A stretch of 64,000 nucleotides of DNA from an uncultured Neisseriaceae bacterium (GTDB lineage Bacteria > Pseudomonadota > Gammaproteobacteria > Burkholderiales > Neisseriaceae). Made by a program: the position numbers and the translations under genes. The notes under the pieces were generated by a model. That model had not been told where the DNA came from. It worked only from the letters and a program-made list of their open reading frames with translations, and ran no database searches. The stretch spans positions 56,480 to 120,479 of the forward strand of contig CAMLPN010000001.1 in NCBI GenBank assembly GCA_946481965.1. The letters run 5' to 3'. Below are positions 29,136-39,978 of this stretch, piece after piece (position 1 is the stretch's first letter; every line of letters starts with the position of its first letter).

Positions 29136-30533
29136 TTATGCAAAAAATCCCAATTTAACCTGAATCAATTTCTCCAGATGAGGCATTGCCTGACGATTAG
29201 ACACAAAAAATATGACGTGATCACCTTCTTTTAATTCAATATCGTTATGTGCCATAAAGATTTCATCATTGCGTACAATTGCAGAAAAATAACAGTCATT
29301 TGGTAGCCGAACACGTGACATTTTTCGCCCAACCAGTTTGGATGTGTGTTTGTCGCCATGTAGCACGACTTCGATTGCCTCGGCGTTATCCCGGCGTAAG
29401 GGATGAAAAGCCACCACGTCACCCATATGAACATGAGTTAATATAGAACCAATGGTGATCAAATGAGGAGAAATCACAATATTGATGGTATTACCCTGTA
29501 GTAAATCGACATAACTGCGACGATTGATTATCGACATTACTCTTTTGGCGCCCAGGTTTTTCGCTAGGATAGATGACATAATATTATTTTCATCATCGTC
29601 AGTCAGTGCGCAGAAAATATCAATTTCATCTATATATTCATTTTCCAATAAGCTTTCATCCGAAGCATTACCATTTAACACCAAAGTGTTATTTAAATTT
29701 TCTGCCAGCCATTCCGCTCGTTCTGCTTTACGTTCAATAATTTTAATATCCAGAATATTTTCTAGTTTTTTGGCTACCCGAAAACCCACATTGCCACCAC
29801 CGGCAATCATGATGCGTCTGGTACGCTGTATAACTGGTCTCAATTCACGCATCACTTCTTCAATATGTGCCGTAGGTATGAGCACAAATACTTCGTCATC
29901 TTCCTCTAAAATTGTACTGCCGGTAGGTATGATTAATCTATCGTGACGATAAATAGCACATATTTGACAATCGACATCAACTTTAAGATGTTCTTTTAAT
30001 TTGCTGATTGACTGGTTAACTAATAAACCGCCTCGTCTGGTTCTAAGCACGACAAGTCGTACTTTATTTTGGGCAAAACTAACAATCTGTAAAGCACCCG
30101 GATAGATTAGCAAATTAACAATCTGATCAGTCACTAATTGTTCTGGACTAATCGTTTCGGTAATATTAAAAAAATCTAGAGTCGTTTTGTTTGTTTCATT
30201 ATCAGTTTCGAATTCGACAAAATCACTATAGCGCACTCGTGCTATGCGGTTAGGTATATTAAATAGAGAATAAGCTATTCGGCACGCGGCCATATTGGTT
30301 TCATCATTTTGGGTTAATGCTAAAAGCATATCAGTATCTGTCGCTCCTGCTGCAGACATAACAGAAGGCCAGGCACCATTACCAAGAATAGTTTGCACAT
30401 CCAAACGCTGACTAATTGTTTGCAAGGCTTTTTCGTTTGTATCAATAATGGTGACATCATTCTGACTCATTTTGGCCAGATTACTGGCTATGGTTGAACC
30501 AATCTGCCCACATCCCAGAATCAAAATTTTCAC
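29136..30533 (-). CDS. trkA: Trk system potassium uptake regulator TrkA
   Basis: The 465-residue protein has two tandem RCK units. Each begins with an NAD-binding glycine motif, GCGQIGSTIA (residues 7-16) and GGGNVGFRVA (about 235-244), and each is followed by a TrkA-C domain. It gates TrkH in response to nucleotides. The start is GTG, preceded by GAGGAG at 11 bases. It heads trkA-trkH-slt on the minus strand and is divergent from the M48 protease. Confidence 0.96.
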   Translation of the reverse strand: MKILILGCGQIGSTIASNLAKMSQNDVTIIDTNEKALQTISQRLDVQTILGNGAWPSVMSAAGATDTDMLLALTQNDETNMAACRIAYSLFNIPNRIARVRYSDFVEFETDNETNKTTLDFFNITETISPEQLVTDQIVNLLIYPGALQIVSFAQNKVRLVVLRTRRGGLLVNQSISKLKEHLKVDVDCQICAIYRHDRLIIPTGSTILEEDDEVFVLIPTAHIEEVMRELRPVIQRTRRIMIAGGGNVGFRVAKKLENILDIKIIERKAERAEWLAENLNNTLVLNGNASDESLLENEYIDEIDIFCALTDDDENNIMSSILAKNLGAKRVMSIINRRSYVDLLQGNTINIVISPHLITIGSILTHVHMGDVVAFHPLRRDNAEAIEVVLHGDKHTSKLVGRKMSRVRLPNDCYFSAIVRNDEIFMAHNDIELKEGDHVIFFVSNRQAMPHLEKLIQVKLGFFA

Positions 30534-30870
30534 GATAACCCATTCTCCTCTATTAATAATATTTCTATTGTATCCTTAGCATCCGTTTCTGCAAATATTG
30601 GTTGATTTACAACACAATGAAATAAATCTGCAAAATAATTTAACATAAATAAATTTTCGCAGAATATTGACTTAACAATATTATTAATAAACAAAAAAAA
30701 TTGTATGCATTTTAAATTATATTCTAATTTACTAAATTTTGATAAACTTATTGATAAACGTCATTAAATTACCATATTATTAATAATACAAAACATAATA
30801 TAGCATTATGTAAATTATGTTCTTATTAATTTTTTACTCCATTAATTTCACTCACAAAACGGAAAAATCA
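30534..30870. other. Divergent promoter region between trkA and the M48 protease gene
   Basis: This 337-base, very AT-rich region has no gene. Promoters for trkA (minus) and the M48 protease (plus) must lie here. I cannot pick out a single convincing -35/-10 pair among many AT-rich candidates. Confidence 0.4.
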
Positions 30871-31716
30871 ATGCAACGCCAAAAAATTAAATGCAAATTG
30901 CTTGCAATCGCTACATCCCTTTTCGTATTTAGTGGTTGTACCCAAGTAGCCGATTTGGCAGGGTATGATTCGAAGACATTAAATGAGGATTCAGCTAAAA
31001 GTTATGCTCAATTAATTAATAAATCTCGCGCAGCTGGAGCCGTTGATAATAATAGTGCTGTAGCAAAAAGAGTTAAGACTATTTTTAATCGTATGCGTCC
31101 TTATGCAGATGCTGCTAACAAAACTGGAGAAGTATTTAACTGGCAGATGAATGTTATTCGTAGCAATGACGTTAATGCTTTTGCTATGCCAGGTGGCAAA
31201 ATGGTGGTATTTACAGGCATAGTAAATAGACTGAAATTGAATGATAATGAAATAGCTGCAATCATTGGTCATGAAATGACTCATGCTTTGGAAGAACACA
31301 GTAAAAAAGCAGCTGGGCAGCAAATTATTACTAATACCGCTTTAAAAGCTGGTGGTTCAATTATCCAATCTAAAACCGGATTGAATAGTAGTACTGTAGA
31401 TTTGTACAAAAATACTTTAGGTAAATATGGATTAACATTGCCATTTTCACGTCGTCAAGAAAATCAGGCTGATATAGGTGGTCTGCGTTTGATGGCACAG
31501 GCCGGATATAATCCTGAAGCAGCGGTGACTGTATGGCAAAAAATGAACAATGTAATGGGTAATAACAGTTCTACAAGTTTATTGTCTACCCATCCAAGCA
31601 ACGATTCTCGAATCGCTTCTATTCAGAAAATGTTGCCTGAGGTTATGCCTCTGTACGAACAGTCTAAATATAGAACAAGTAAATCTAGTGTAATAAAAAC
31701 CAAAAGAAAACGTTAA
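30871..31716 (+). CDS. M48-family zinc metalloprotease lipoprotein (LoiP/YggG type)
   Basis: A 281-residue protein with a lipoprotein signal (lipobox FSGC, Cys23) and a zinc protease motif HEMTH (His134, His138) within IIGHEMTHALEEHS. A downstream Glu in RRQENQADIGGLRLM is the third ligand. MPGGKMVVFTG precedes it, as in LoiP/BepA-like periplasmic proteases that clear misassembled outer-membrane proteins. Start is the ATG after CGGAAAAATCA; 18 further upstream codons are unlikely. The C-terminus is basic. The exact orthologue is not certain. Confidence 0.9.
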   Translation: MQRQKIKCKLLAIATSLFVFSGCTQVADLAGYDSKTLNEDSAKSYAQLINKSRAAGAVDNNSAVAKRVKTIFNRMRPYADAANKTGEVFNWQMNVIRSNDVNAFAMPGGKMVVFTGIVNRLKLNDNEIAAIIGHEMTHALEEHSKKAAGQQIITNTALKAGGSIIQSKTGLNSSTVDLYKNTLGKYGLTLPFSRRQENQADIGGLRLMAQAGYNPEAAVTVWQKMNNVMGNNSSTSLLSTHPSNDSRIASIQKMLPEVMPLYEQSKYRTSKSSVIKTKRKR

Positions 31717-31784
31717 TAAAATATTTCAATCTAACCTGCGAATAAAATATTGAAATAGTCTTAAATGTATTGAATCAATACTTC

Positions 31785-31850
31785 ACCCGTAACTATTAAA
31801 TACCATAATGAATATCCACTTATTGCAACTTCTGATGGTAAGTTACGGGT
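31785..31850 (+). promoter_or_regulatory. Two-part inverted repeat upstream of the MFS gene
   Basis: ACCCGTAACT (31785-31794) is the inverse of AGTTACGGGT (31841-31850), and inside them TACCAT (31801-31806) pairs with ATGGTA (31835-31840). Together they can form a 16-bp two-segment stem with a 6-base bulge. It ends 62 bases before the MFS start. It could be a leader RNA structure, a terminator for the M48 gene (no T run), or a regulator site. Confidence 0.5.
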
Positions 31851-31912
31851 AAAACACTTGCTACTTTAGGCTGTCTGCTAATAGCGTAATTATATCTAAA
31901 TGAGGCCTACAA

Positions 31913-33274
31913 ATGACTAAAGTAGCAGATGGTTCTAAACCAATATACGCTATTTATATTACCTGTTGTTTAGGATTGTTCTTATCAACACTAGATAGCG
32001 GTATTATCAATTTAGCGCTAAATACATTTTCCATCAATTTTAATGTTTCTTTGGAATATATTGGATTATCTGTAACTTTATATTTACTATTTTTGATTAT
32101 TTTTCTTGTTCCTAGCGGTTGGTTTGGTGATTTTATAGGACAAAAAATAGCTTTAATAATAGGTTTCTTGCTTTTTGGTCTAACCTCGTTGATTGCAGGT
32201 TTTTCTGAGTCTGCGAATCAGCTTATTATATCAAGATGTGGACAAGGAATCGGTGCCGCACTATTGCAGGCAAATTGTTTGGGGTTGGCTGGTTTACAAT
32301 CACCGAAACAAAAAATTAAATTAAATTCTTTCATAATGTTGGCTATAAGTTTAGGACCAATTCTAGGTCCTTCTTTTGGCGGTGTTATTTTAAAAATATG
32401 GGGATGGCAATTCTTGTTTTTAATTAATGTTCCATTATGTATTATGGGATGTTTTTTTTCTTTGCAAGTCACCAAAACATTTGACATACTAAAAAAAGAG
32501 GCCTTTGATTTAAAAGGAATGATACTATTTTTCATGATGTTAGTCGGTTGTGTTGCTCTTATTTATTCTAATAGTATAAATTTGTCATTGATTGAAAAAT
32601 ATTTTATTGGTATTTCTACATTAATCATATCTTTATTTTTTTGGAGAATGGAATTTAAGTGCCTCAATCCTTTTTTTCCTGTCAAACTATTATTAACCTC
32701 GTCAATTAGATACATTTCAATTGGCAGTTTGATATTTGGGTTGACAGCGGGTATGATTTTTTCAGCATCACCCCTCATATTTATTAGAGAAACTAGTTAT
32801 CCTATTGACTATATAGGACTAATTTGTACTGCTTCACCCATTGGCGTTATATTAAGTGTGTTTGTAAAAAAAGTAATAAATTCAAATTGTAATAAAATTA
32901 TACTAATTTATGCATTACCACTTATGCTAGTGGCTTTTGCCTTACTTTTTTTTGTAAGCTTTAATATCTCAGTCTTTAATTATGTTATAGCAGCTTTGTA
33001 CTACGGTTTAGGTGGCGGACTGTTTCAAAGTTCATTACTTCAGATAGCAATGGATAAAAATAAAGATAAACAATCAACGATTGGCGGCTTGCTAAGGCTT
33101 TTTCAAAATGGAGGAATTATTATTGGGGTAGCTTGTTCTTTAACCCTATTAGAAACAAATATTTCTCCTTTAGAGAATATTTCCACTTATCAAAAATTAT
33201 GGGGCATCACTTTTAGCGTACTCATAATCATGTTTGTTTATTCATATGTTTCTTTATTAAAGATAAAAAAATGA
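31913..33274 (+). CDS. MFS transporter, drug:H+ antiporter-2 like
   Basis: The 453-residue protein has about 13-14 hydrophobic segments. An opening of LFLSTLDSGIINLALNTF (motif like motif D1 of EmrB/QacA exporters), GWFGDFIGQK (motif A) and GPILGPSFGG (motif C, antiporter) indicate drug or metabolite export. A ribosome site GAGG lies seven bases upstream of the ATG. Base composition is clearly poorer in GC than the neighbouring protease and acnB. No partner membrane-fusion gene or regulator is adjacent. The substrate cannot be inferred. Low GC plus a decayed flank suggests acquisition. Confidence 0.9.
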   Translation: MTKVADGSKPIYAIYITCCLGLFLSTLDSGIINLALNTFSINFNVSLEYIGLSVTLYLLFLIIFLVPSGWFGDFIGQKIALIIGFLLFGLTSLIAGFSESANQLIISRCGQGIGAALLQANCLGLAGLQSPKQKIKLNSFIMLAISLGPILGPSFGGVILKIWGWQFLFLINVPLCIMGCFFSLQVTKTFDILKKEAFDLKGMILFFMMLVGCVALIYSNSINLSLIEKYFIGISTLIISLFFWRMEFKCLNPFFPVKLLLTSSIRYISIGSLIFGLTAGMIFSASPLIFIRETSYPIDYIGLICTASPIGVILSVFVKKVINSNCNKIILIYALPLMLVAFALLFFVSFNISVFNYVIAALYYGLGGGLFQSSLLQIAMDKNKDKQSTIGGLLRLFQNGGIIIGVACSLTLLETNISPLENISTYQKLWGITFSVLIIMFVYSYVSLLKIKK

Positions 33275-33545
33275 ATTGAAAAATCATTTTGCTCAGGGAA
33301 TTAACAATTCAAATAAATTCTTATTCAAAGTAAACCATCATATACAAAAGTGCTCGAAGAACCCGAACAATCACGTTCAATTAAGCCAAATAAACCATTA
33401 TAAATAACTGATAAAATTGCTAAAATAATGAAGAGACTAGACTGGTTTTAAACATTGAACAGGTAAATTATTTCTTTTTAACGAAACTCCGTTGTGTTCC
33501 AACAAAACGAGGCTTCTGACCACAATATTATGAAAGTACCTCTTG

Positions 33546-33758
33546 TTAGTTTAAAGGTATATCATTACGTAACACAATTGTCGATTTAAACATAATTTTA
33601 TTAAATATTTTTCGTAAATGAATAAATATATTTTTTGATAAATTTTTCTGTGTGATATAAATTACGCCGAATTCTTCCAAAGAATCACTGTAAACATGAT
33701 CCTTTCTTATATTGGAATAGATATCCTGAATACTTTTATCTAATCTGTAAAGATACAT
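33546..33758 (-). CDS. Doubtful 70-residue open frame
   Basis: A 70-residue frame with a balanced, charged composition (SIQDIYSNIRKDHVYSDSLEEF) that looks more protein-like than the surrounding DNA. No ribosome site precedes its ATG and I recognise no family. It may be a fragment of a larger decayed gene, or chance. Confidence 0.2.
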   Translation of the reverse strand: MYLYRLDKSIQDIYSNIRKDHVYSDSLEEFGVIYITQKNLSKNIFIHLRKIFNKIMFKSTIVLRNDIPLN

Positions 33759-34584
33759 ATTTTGGCAAATTAGTTTTTCGGCTTCACTGCAGGAATAATT
33801 AGGTTTAACACTCTTTTTTTTATGATTTTAACTCTAAGATTAAATTAAAGATATATACTAATTATTATTCTTTTTTTTTGCAAAAAGTGTCTTAGTTTCA
33901 TCGATATTAGAACAAAAAATATCTATTAAGTTTACTCATTGCTCTATTTTAATATTAAAAGATTGCACTGTTAGCGTTTTATCTTTATTTATTCCTATAT
34001 TATTATTGAGGAATTCATCAAAATTAATCTTAAATTTATTAATCTTGTAATTTAAGCGAGTTTCTATCACTCATATACTTTCGATACAGTGTGAATTTGA
34101 GTATGTTCGGTTTTTGTTAAATTAATATGATCAGTTTTGTTAAAAACGGATGAATGATAAAAAAAATAATAATTTAAAATAACGAAACCTTTTTTTCCTA
34201 ATAAATTTAAGCTGGACATATGCATATTTGTCTTTGTATGTTGATTTGTTTTTAATTTCAATTTGTTATCCATTATCGACTAGATAATATTTAAAATATT
34301 CTTCATCATTTATCTAAATAAGCACAACCTGCAAAAATTCAACATTTATTATAGTTACTAAAAATTTCATATATTGAATAAGGTTATTAATAATAATATG
34401 GCAACGCATCTGCATACAGTATCTTTTTTTCACAAATACCATTTTAAATTATTTACTTCAAAGACAATAAAATCATGAACGATATAGCCAATTATACTAA
34501 CAAAGAACTAAATGAATTTATCATACAATGATAATGAGGATTTTTGTGCGGTTCTTTTTTCCAAATATGCTTGTAAGGTATGAG

Positions 34585-34980
34585 TCAATTCATGATATTA
34601 ACAGCTGTAATTTCGTCATTTCTCAAATTCAAATTTTTGATTATGGCGGTATAGACCACGATTCTCATGCGCATAGTTAAGACACTTGTTTCATCTACAT
34701 CAATTAATGATAGTAGTTAATCAAGCTTTACCCCGGTTATAAATGCTTCATCCGCATAAGGATTAAAAGCATAAAACTTGATTGACACGTTAAGCCAGAG
34801 TTATTGTGGCCTCGATTTTATTTTATAAGCGAGTTTGACTGATCAATTTAGTATAGCTTTGCGCAGCTGATAATTCATATGTTATGTATTTTAACTAACC
34901 GTATCTACGATTTGAATATAAACTTTCAAAAGTCTATCTGGATTTCTCACTATAAGTACTTCATAAATTATTCGTGTCAT
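34585..34980 (-). pseudogene. Possible decayed gene, unidentified
   Basis: Reading the minus strand from an ATG at 34980 gives a 29-residue protein-like stretch (MTRIIYEVLIVRNPDRLL) ending at a stop at 34891. Further protein-like segments follow, including FYAFNPYADEAFITGVKL and, after one in-frame stop, LIDVDETSVLTMRMRIVVY, ending at 34585. Several stops break it, so it cannot make one product. The family is not recognised. Chance open frames in AT-rich DNA remain possible. Confidence 0.3.
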
Positions 34981-35227
34981 GATTGTTTTCTATTCCATTT
35001 AACTAAGTTATTTGAAATAATATGTATAGGCATAAACATTAAATAATGAAAATATAGATTAATGACAAAATACCGTAATTTTAATATATTAACTATATTT
35101 AACTTTAACAATGATAGAGAAATAATTTTATCCGGAGTTATTTTGGAGTATGATAATTAACGTCAAAATTTAGTTTTTAAGTAGTTACCATAATAATTTC
35201 AGGAACATAACACTAAGGAAGTTCACG

Positions 35228-37813
35228 ATGTTAGACGCTTATCGAACAGCAGCAGCTGAACGCGAGGCAAAGGGAATCCCACCTTTACCTTTAACTGCCC
35301 AACAAACAGAAGAACTAGTGGAATTACTACAACACCCGCCAGCAGGTGAAGAAGAATTTCTTGTTTATTTGTTGTCTTATCGGGTTCCGCCAGGTGTAGA
35401 TGATGCTTCCAAAGTCAAAGCAAATTTTTTAACGGCCATTGCTGAGGGTTCACTTAGCAGTCCGTTAATCGATCCAAAAATGGCAGTAGAGTTATTAGGC
35501 ACTATGCAGGGTGGGTACAATGTCCATCCATTAATCAAGTTTTTAGACTCAGCTGAACTGGCACCTATTGCCGCTAATGCCCTCAAACATACGCTGCTGA
35601 TCTTTGATGCTTATCATGATGTCGAAGAGAAAATGCATGCTGGCAATAGCTATGCAAAAGAAGTTATTCAATCGTGGGCTGATGCAGAATGGTTCACTTC
35701 GCGAGCTAAAGTTCCAGAAAAAATCACCGTTAGTGTTTTTAAAGTGCTGGGTGAAACTAATACAGACGATCTTTCTCCAGCTACTGAAGCATGGAGTCGC
35801 CCAGATATTCCATTGCATGCTTTAGCTATGCTTAAAAACCCTCGTGAAGGTATTCAACCCGACAAAGAGGGTGAAATTGGACCGATTAAACAACTGGAAA
35901 GTTTAAAAGCTAAAGGTCATCCCGTTGCTTATGTTGGTGATGTGGTTGGAACGGGGTCTTCGCGCAAATCAGCTACTAATTCACTCATTTGGCTGACTGG
36001 ACAAGATATTCCTTTTGCTCCTAATAAACGATTTGGTGGTATATGTCTGGGTGGCAAAATAGCGCCCATTTTTTTCAATACTCAGGAAGACTCCGGCGCA
36101 TTACCGATTGAAGTTGATGTAACTAATCTGAATATGGGTGATGTAGTTGATATTTTACCTTATGCAGGCAGAATTGAAAGAAATGGCAAAACAGTTACTG
36201 AATTTCAATTAAAATCGCCTGTAATTTTAGATGAAGTTCAAGCTGGCGGGCGCATCAATTTAATCATCGGCCGTGGCCTGACAACCAAGGCGAGAGAAAC
36301 ATTAGGGTTGGGCGAAACCGATATATTCCGTTTACCACATGCGCCTGAACCGAGTACTGCAGGTTTCACGCTGGCACAAAAAATGGTTGGACGTGCCTGT
36401 GGCTTACCAGAAGGTCAGGGCATTAGACCGGGTACATACTGTGAACCACGTATGACAACTGTAGGGTCTCAGGACACAACCGGACCAATGACGCGCGACG
36501 AGCTAAAAGATCTTGCTTGTTTGGGTTTCTCTTCTGATTTAGTAATGCAATCTTTTTGTCATACCTCGGCTTATCCGAAGACCGTTGATGTACAGATGCA
36601 TAAGGATTTACCAGAATTTATTTCATCTCGTGGCGGAATTGCTTTACGTCCCGGTGATGGCATTATCCATTCTTGGTTGAACCGGATGTTATTGCCAGAT
36701 ATGGTAGGAACAGGTGGCGATTCACATACACGTTTTCCTCTAGGTATTTCCTTTCCAGCCGGATCTGGTTTAGTGGCTTTTGCAGCCGCTACCGGTGTGA
36801 TGCCTTTAGATATGCCGGAATCTGTACTGGTGCGTTTCACAGGGCAGATGCAGCCGGGAATTACTTTGCGTGATTTGGTTAATGCTATTCCGTTGCAGGC
36901 TATTAAAGATGGATTACTGACTGTTGCAAAAGCTGGCAAAAAGAATATATTCTCAGGTCGTATTCTGGAAATAGAAGGTTTACCAGATTTAAAAGTTGAA
37001 CAAGCGTTTGAATTAACTGATGCATCAGCAGAACGTTCCGCAGCTGCTTGTACAGTAAAACTGAATGAACAACCGATTAAAGAATATTTGCAATCAAATA
37101 TTGTTCTTCTGAAAAATATGATTGCAGATGGTTATCAGGATGCACAAACCTTAAAACGTCGTATTCAGAAAATGGAGGAGTGGCTAGCAGCACCACAGTT
37201 ACTGGAAGCAGATGCAGATGCTGAATATGCAGCGGTAATTAATATTAATATGAATGAAATTACTGAGCCTATTCTCGCTTGTCCTAATGATCCGGATGAT
37301 GTTAAACCATTGTCAGAAGTGGCTGGAACCAAAATTGATGAAGTCTTTATTGGTTCATGTATGACTAATATAGGTCATTATCGTGCTGCTTCTACTTTAC
37401 TGGCGGGGAAAACCGATTTGCCGGTACGTTTATGGATTGCACCACCTACCAGAATGGATGCTAAAGAACTTTCTGAAGAAGGTTGTTACAACGTTTTAGG
37501 CCGAGCCGGAGCCAGAGTGGAAACTCCCGGATGTTCACTATGTATGGGAAATCAAGCTCATGCAAGAGATGGTTCAACCGTGGTATCCACTTCGACACGT
37601 AATTTCCCTAATCGTCTGGGTAAAAATACACAGGTGTTTTTAAGTTCAGCAGAATTAGCTGCTATATGTTCTAAATTGGGGCATATTCCTGATTTAAACG
37701 AATATCAGCAAAATATTGCTATCATTAAGGATAAAGGATTGGAGATTTATCGTTATATGAATTTTGATCAAATTCACGATTATGTTAATGTGGCTGCATC
37801 TGTAGAAGCATAA
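35228..37813 (+). CDS. acnB: Aconitate hydratase B
   Basis: The 861-residue bifunctional aconitase / 2-methylisocitrate dehydratase interconverts citrate and isocitrate. The AcnB-specific N-terminal HEAT-like domain (starting [19 protein letters not shown]) precedes the swivel and catalytic domains. The [4Fe-4S] cysteines are in FIGSCMTN (near residue 711) and PGCSLCMGN (near 770), as in E. coli AcnB. The ribosome site is AAGGAAG. A strong terminator follows, so it is monocistronic. It competes with citrate lyase for citrate, which makes the relative expression of the two meaningful in this organism. Confidence 0.98.
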   Translation: MLDAYRTAAAEREAKGIPPLPLTAQQTEELVELLQHPPAGEEEFLVYLLSYRVPPGVDDASKVKANFLTAIAEGSLSSPLIDPKMAVELLGTMQGGYNVHPLIKFLDSAELAPIAANALKHTLLIFDAYHDVEEKMHAGNSYAKEVIQSWADAEWFTSRAKVPEKITVSVFKVLGETNTDDLSPATEAWSRPDIPLHALAMLKNPREGIQPDKEGEIGPIKQLESLKAKGHPVAYVGDVVGTGSSRKSATNSLIWLTGQDIPFAPNKRFGGICLGGKIAPIFFNTQEDSGALPIEVDVTNLNMGDVVDILPYAGRIERNGKTVTEFQLKSPVILDEVQAGGRINLIIGRGLTTKARETLGLGETDIFRLPHAPEPSTAGFTLAQKMVGRACGLPEGQGIRPGTYCEPRMTTVGSQDTTGPMTRDELKDLACLGFSSDLVMQSFCHTSAYPKTVDVQMHKDLPEFISSRGGIALRPGDGIIHSWLNRMLLPDMVGTGGDSHTRFPLGISFPAGSGLVAFAAATGVMPLDMPESVLVRFTGQMQPGITLRDLVNAIPLQAIKDGLLTVAKAGKKNIFSGRILEIEGLPDLKVEQAFELTDASAERSAAACTVKLNEQPIKEYLQSNIVLLKNMIADGYQDAQTLKRRIQKMEEWLAAPQLLEADADAEYAAVININMNEITEPILACPNDPDDVKPLSEVAGTKIDEVFIGSCMTNIGHYRAASTLLAGKTDLPVRLWIAPPTRMDAKELSEEGCYNVLGRAGARVETPGCSLCMGNQAHARDGSTVVSTSTRNFPNRLGKNTQVFLSSAELAAICSKLGHIPDLNEYQQNIAIIKDKGLEIYRYMNFDQIHDYVNVAASVEA

Positions 37814-37835
37814 GATCTATCTATCGCAATTTTCA

Positions 37836-37868
37836 AGGGACTGTTTTAGGCAGTCCCTAATTTATTTT
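37836..37868 (+). terminator. Rho-independent terminator after acnB
   Basis: AGGGACTG (37836-37843) pairs with CAGTCCCT (37851-37858) around seven bases, followed by a T-rich tail (AATTTATTTTT). Confidence 0.88.
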
Positions 37869-38331
37869 TGGTATTTAAGTTTTGGAATTTTCTATCCATT
37901 TTCTTTAGCTAAAAAAATTGGTATTGAAATCAAATTATCAAAACATTAAATGGAATAAGATGATGTTATTCGCACTATTATTACAGCGTAAGCAAAAGAA
38001 ACAGAAATTACCAAACAGATGCTAATTTATATTTTGTTTTAAATTAATTCATTAGTTAAATGATCATTAATGTTTAAATTTATGCAAAATAGTTTTATAA
38101 CGCAATGAAGTTTAACCTAGTAATAAATTGTATTTGTGGACCTTATCCATTAAATTTTTAAGAGATTTATTTAGATCATAAATCTGTTTAAGTTAAAGGA
38201 AGATATGTTTGAATATCTATTAGCATCTAATAAACAAATCTGTTAAGATCAATTAAGGTAAATGATAATTTTAATATTATGATTTAACAAATTTTTTTAA
38301 ATAATTTAAGATTTGCAAAAGAGGAGCAGAA
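37869..38331. other. Spacer between acnB and cysK
   Basis: This AT-rich region has no supportable gene. The cysK ribosome site AGAGGAG lies at its right end. No clear regulator site was seen. Confidence 0.45.
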
Positions 38332-39264
38332 ATGAATATTGCATCTAGTATAACGGATTTGATTGGTCATACACCGTTAGTTCAATTAAATAGACTTGGG
38401 GCGGGACTACCAGGCAAGCTTGTGGTTAAGCTTGAGTTTTTTAATCCCGGTAGTAGCGTTAAAGACCGTATTGCTGTCAATATGATAGATGCTGCGGAAA
38501 AGGCCGGTAAAATTAATTCCAATACTGTTATCGTGGAACCCACTAGTGGAAACACTGGTATTGGATTAGCGATGGTGTGCGCAGCCCGAGGTTATAAATT
38601 AATAATTACTATGCCCGATACTATGAGTAAAGAGCGTAGAATGCTATTACGCGCTTATGGCGCAGAATTAGTTTTAACCCCTGGAGCGGAAGGGATGTCA
38701 GGTGCGATTGCGCGTGCTCAGGCTTTTGTGGATGCGGAGCCAGACAAATATTTTATGCCTCAGCAATTTGAAAATCCCGCCAATCCTGAAATACACCGTC
38801 AGACTACAGCTCAAGAGATATGGCAGGATACTGATGGAAAGGTCGATATTTTTGTGGCCGGAGTAGGCACCGGTGGAACAATAACCGGTGTCGGTGAAGC
38901 TTTAAAGAACAAAAAACCACAATTGCAAGTTTATGCTGTAGAACCGCAAGCTTCACCTGTATTATCAGGAGGAGCAAAAGGACCACATCCTATTCAGGGT
39001 ATCGGCGCAGGTTTTGTACCAAAAATTTTAAATACTGATATTTATGATGATGTTATTTTGGCACCAAACGATGAATCATTTGCAACAGCTCGCGAAATGG
39101 CATCAAAAGAAGGCATTCTGGTCGGTATTTCCTCAGGCGCTGCTGTCTGGGCTGGGCTACAACTAGCGGCTAAACCTGAAAATGCCGATAAACTTATCGT
39201 GGTATTGATACCGTCATATGGAGAACGTTATTTGTCAACACCATTGTTTGCTGATTTAGCTTAA
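38332..39264 (+). CDS. cysK: Cysteine synthase (O-acetylserine sulfhydrylase)
   Basis: A 310-residue PLP enzyme making cysteine from O-acetylserine and sulfide. The PLP Lys is K44 in PGSSVKDRI, the substrate loop is [11 protein letters not shown] (about 69-79), and the phosphate-binding GTGGTITG lies near 176-183. SSGAA follows toward the C-terminus. Sequence and length favour CysK over CysM, although the two are close. A strong ribosome site (AGAGGAGCAGAA) sets the start. It is not in an operon with other sulfur genes. Confidence 0.93.
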   Translation: MNIASSITDLIGHTPLVQLNRLGAGLPGKLVVKLEFFNPGSSVKDRIAVNMIDAAEKAGKINSNTVIVEPTSGNTGIGLAMVCAARGYKLIITMPDTMSKERRMLLRAYGAELVLTPGAEGMSGAIARAQAFVDAEPDKYFMPQQFENPANPEIHRQTTAQEIWQDTDGKVDIFVAGVGTGGTITGVGEALKNKKPQLQVYAVEPQASPVLSGGAKGPHPIQGIGAGFVPKILNTDIYDDVILAPNDESFATAREMASKEGILVGISSGAAVWAGLQLAAKPENADKLIVVLIPSYGERYLSTPLFADLA

Positions 39265-39320
39265 AAATGTTAATTATGTGAAATTAAACCACATATTTAA
39301 ATTGGTTTTATTTTCCTATG

Positions 39321-39388
39321 ATGGCTGTGATACAATTAATATTAACAATTGTACAGCCATACGCTGAAGCTAGCTGGCTTTTTATTTT
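39321..39388 (+). promoter_or_regulatory. Overlapping hairpins between cysK and the lipoprotein gene
   Basis: ATGGCTGT (39321-39328) pairs with ACAGCCAT (39353-39360), with an inner CAATT/AATTG. The second arm also overlaps AGCCA (39355-39359), which can pair with TGGCT (39375-39379) just before TTTTTATTTT. The two structures exclude one another, an attenuator-like layout. It may simply be the cysK terminator. Confidence 0.5.
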
Positions 39389-39415
39389 GTTTTAAGCAAT
39401 TTATTGAGTAAACAA

Positions 39416-39922
39416 ATGATGAAAAATATATTAGCATTAAGTGTTATTGCAGTATTGATGAGTGCTTGTACTACCTTTGATGTACCAACTTTTGGTAAGA
39501 ATCCAAATAACAAACCTGGCTCGCAGCCAGGGAAAGTTGAATATGGAACGGTGAAAGGAAATTCATATCAATTGGCAGGCAGTCATTGGTCTGATGTATC
39601 CAGGATTAGAGATGAAGCTACGCGTTTAAGCTATCGTGTAGCACAAGGTTCGATGACTAAGGTTCAAGCTGCTCAGATGTTGAATCAATTTCGTATTGCA
39701 CAGGTAGGCCATAATATCATCGATGATGATATGTATGATATATATCTGCGTAGTGCGGTAGAAAGCCAGCAAGGTTCTATTGATACAGCACAATCCAAAG
39801 GCTATATCAAGAATGCTTTATCCGGTTGGCAACAACGTTGGCCAAATATGAAAGAAAAACCCTCCAATCCAGCTTTCACCAATTTTCTGATGGAAGTCAT
39901 GAATATGAAACCATTACAATAA
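39416..39922 (+). CDS. Predicted lipoprotein, unknown function
   Basis: A 168-residue protein starting at tandem ATGs (39416/39419); an in-frame TTG 12 bases earlier is less likely. The N-terminal signal ends in the lipobox MSAC (Cys18), so it is probably lipid-anchored. The mature part has a short Pro/Asn-rich linker (NPNNKPGSQPGK) and then a helical domain with many Gln and conserved-looking LSYRVAQGSMTKVQAAQ. I recognise no named family. It is expressed alone between an attenuator-like structure and a strong terminator. Confidence 0.8.
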   Translation: MMKNILALSVIAVLMSACTTFDVPTFGKNPNNKPGSQPGKVEYGTVKGNSYQLAGSHWSDVSRIRDEATRLSYRVAQGSMTKVQAAQMLNQFRIAQVGHNIIDDDMYDIYLRSAVESQQGSIDTAQSKGYIKNALSGWQQRWPNMKEKPSNPAFTNFLMEVMNMKPLQ

Positions 39923-39942
39923 AATGTTTGTAAGATATATTA

Positions 39943-39978
39943 CCCCGTCAATGGTTCAATACTGACGGGGTTTTATTT
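39943..39978 (+). terminator. Rho-independent terminator after the lipoprotein gene
   Basis: CCCCGTCA (39943-39950) pairs with TGACGGGG (39963-39970), followed by TTTTATTTT. Confidence 0.93.

Larger units (their letters stand above)
33275..35227. other. 2 kb AT-rich stretch with probable gene remains before acnB
   Basis: There is no gene with good signals. Two short minus-strand frames, 33546-33758 and 34067-34273, lack ribosome sites. A stop-interrupted minus-strand reading at 34585-34980 looks like gene remains. The acnB promoter should be in the last 150 bases; ribosome site AAGGAAG at about 35216. Confidence 0.5.

Noticed and set aside
34067..34273. 68-codon minus-strand frame
   Set aside because: No ribosome site; Lys/Asn/His-rich, low-complexity composition typical of chance frames in this AT-rich stretch.
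38332..39264. Assignment of cysK as CysM
   Set aside because: Residues around the active site and length fit CysK better, although both accept related substrates.
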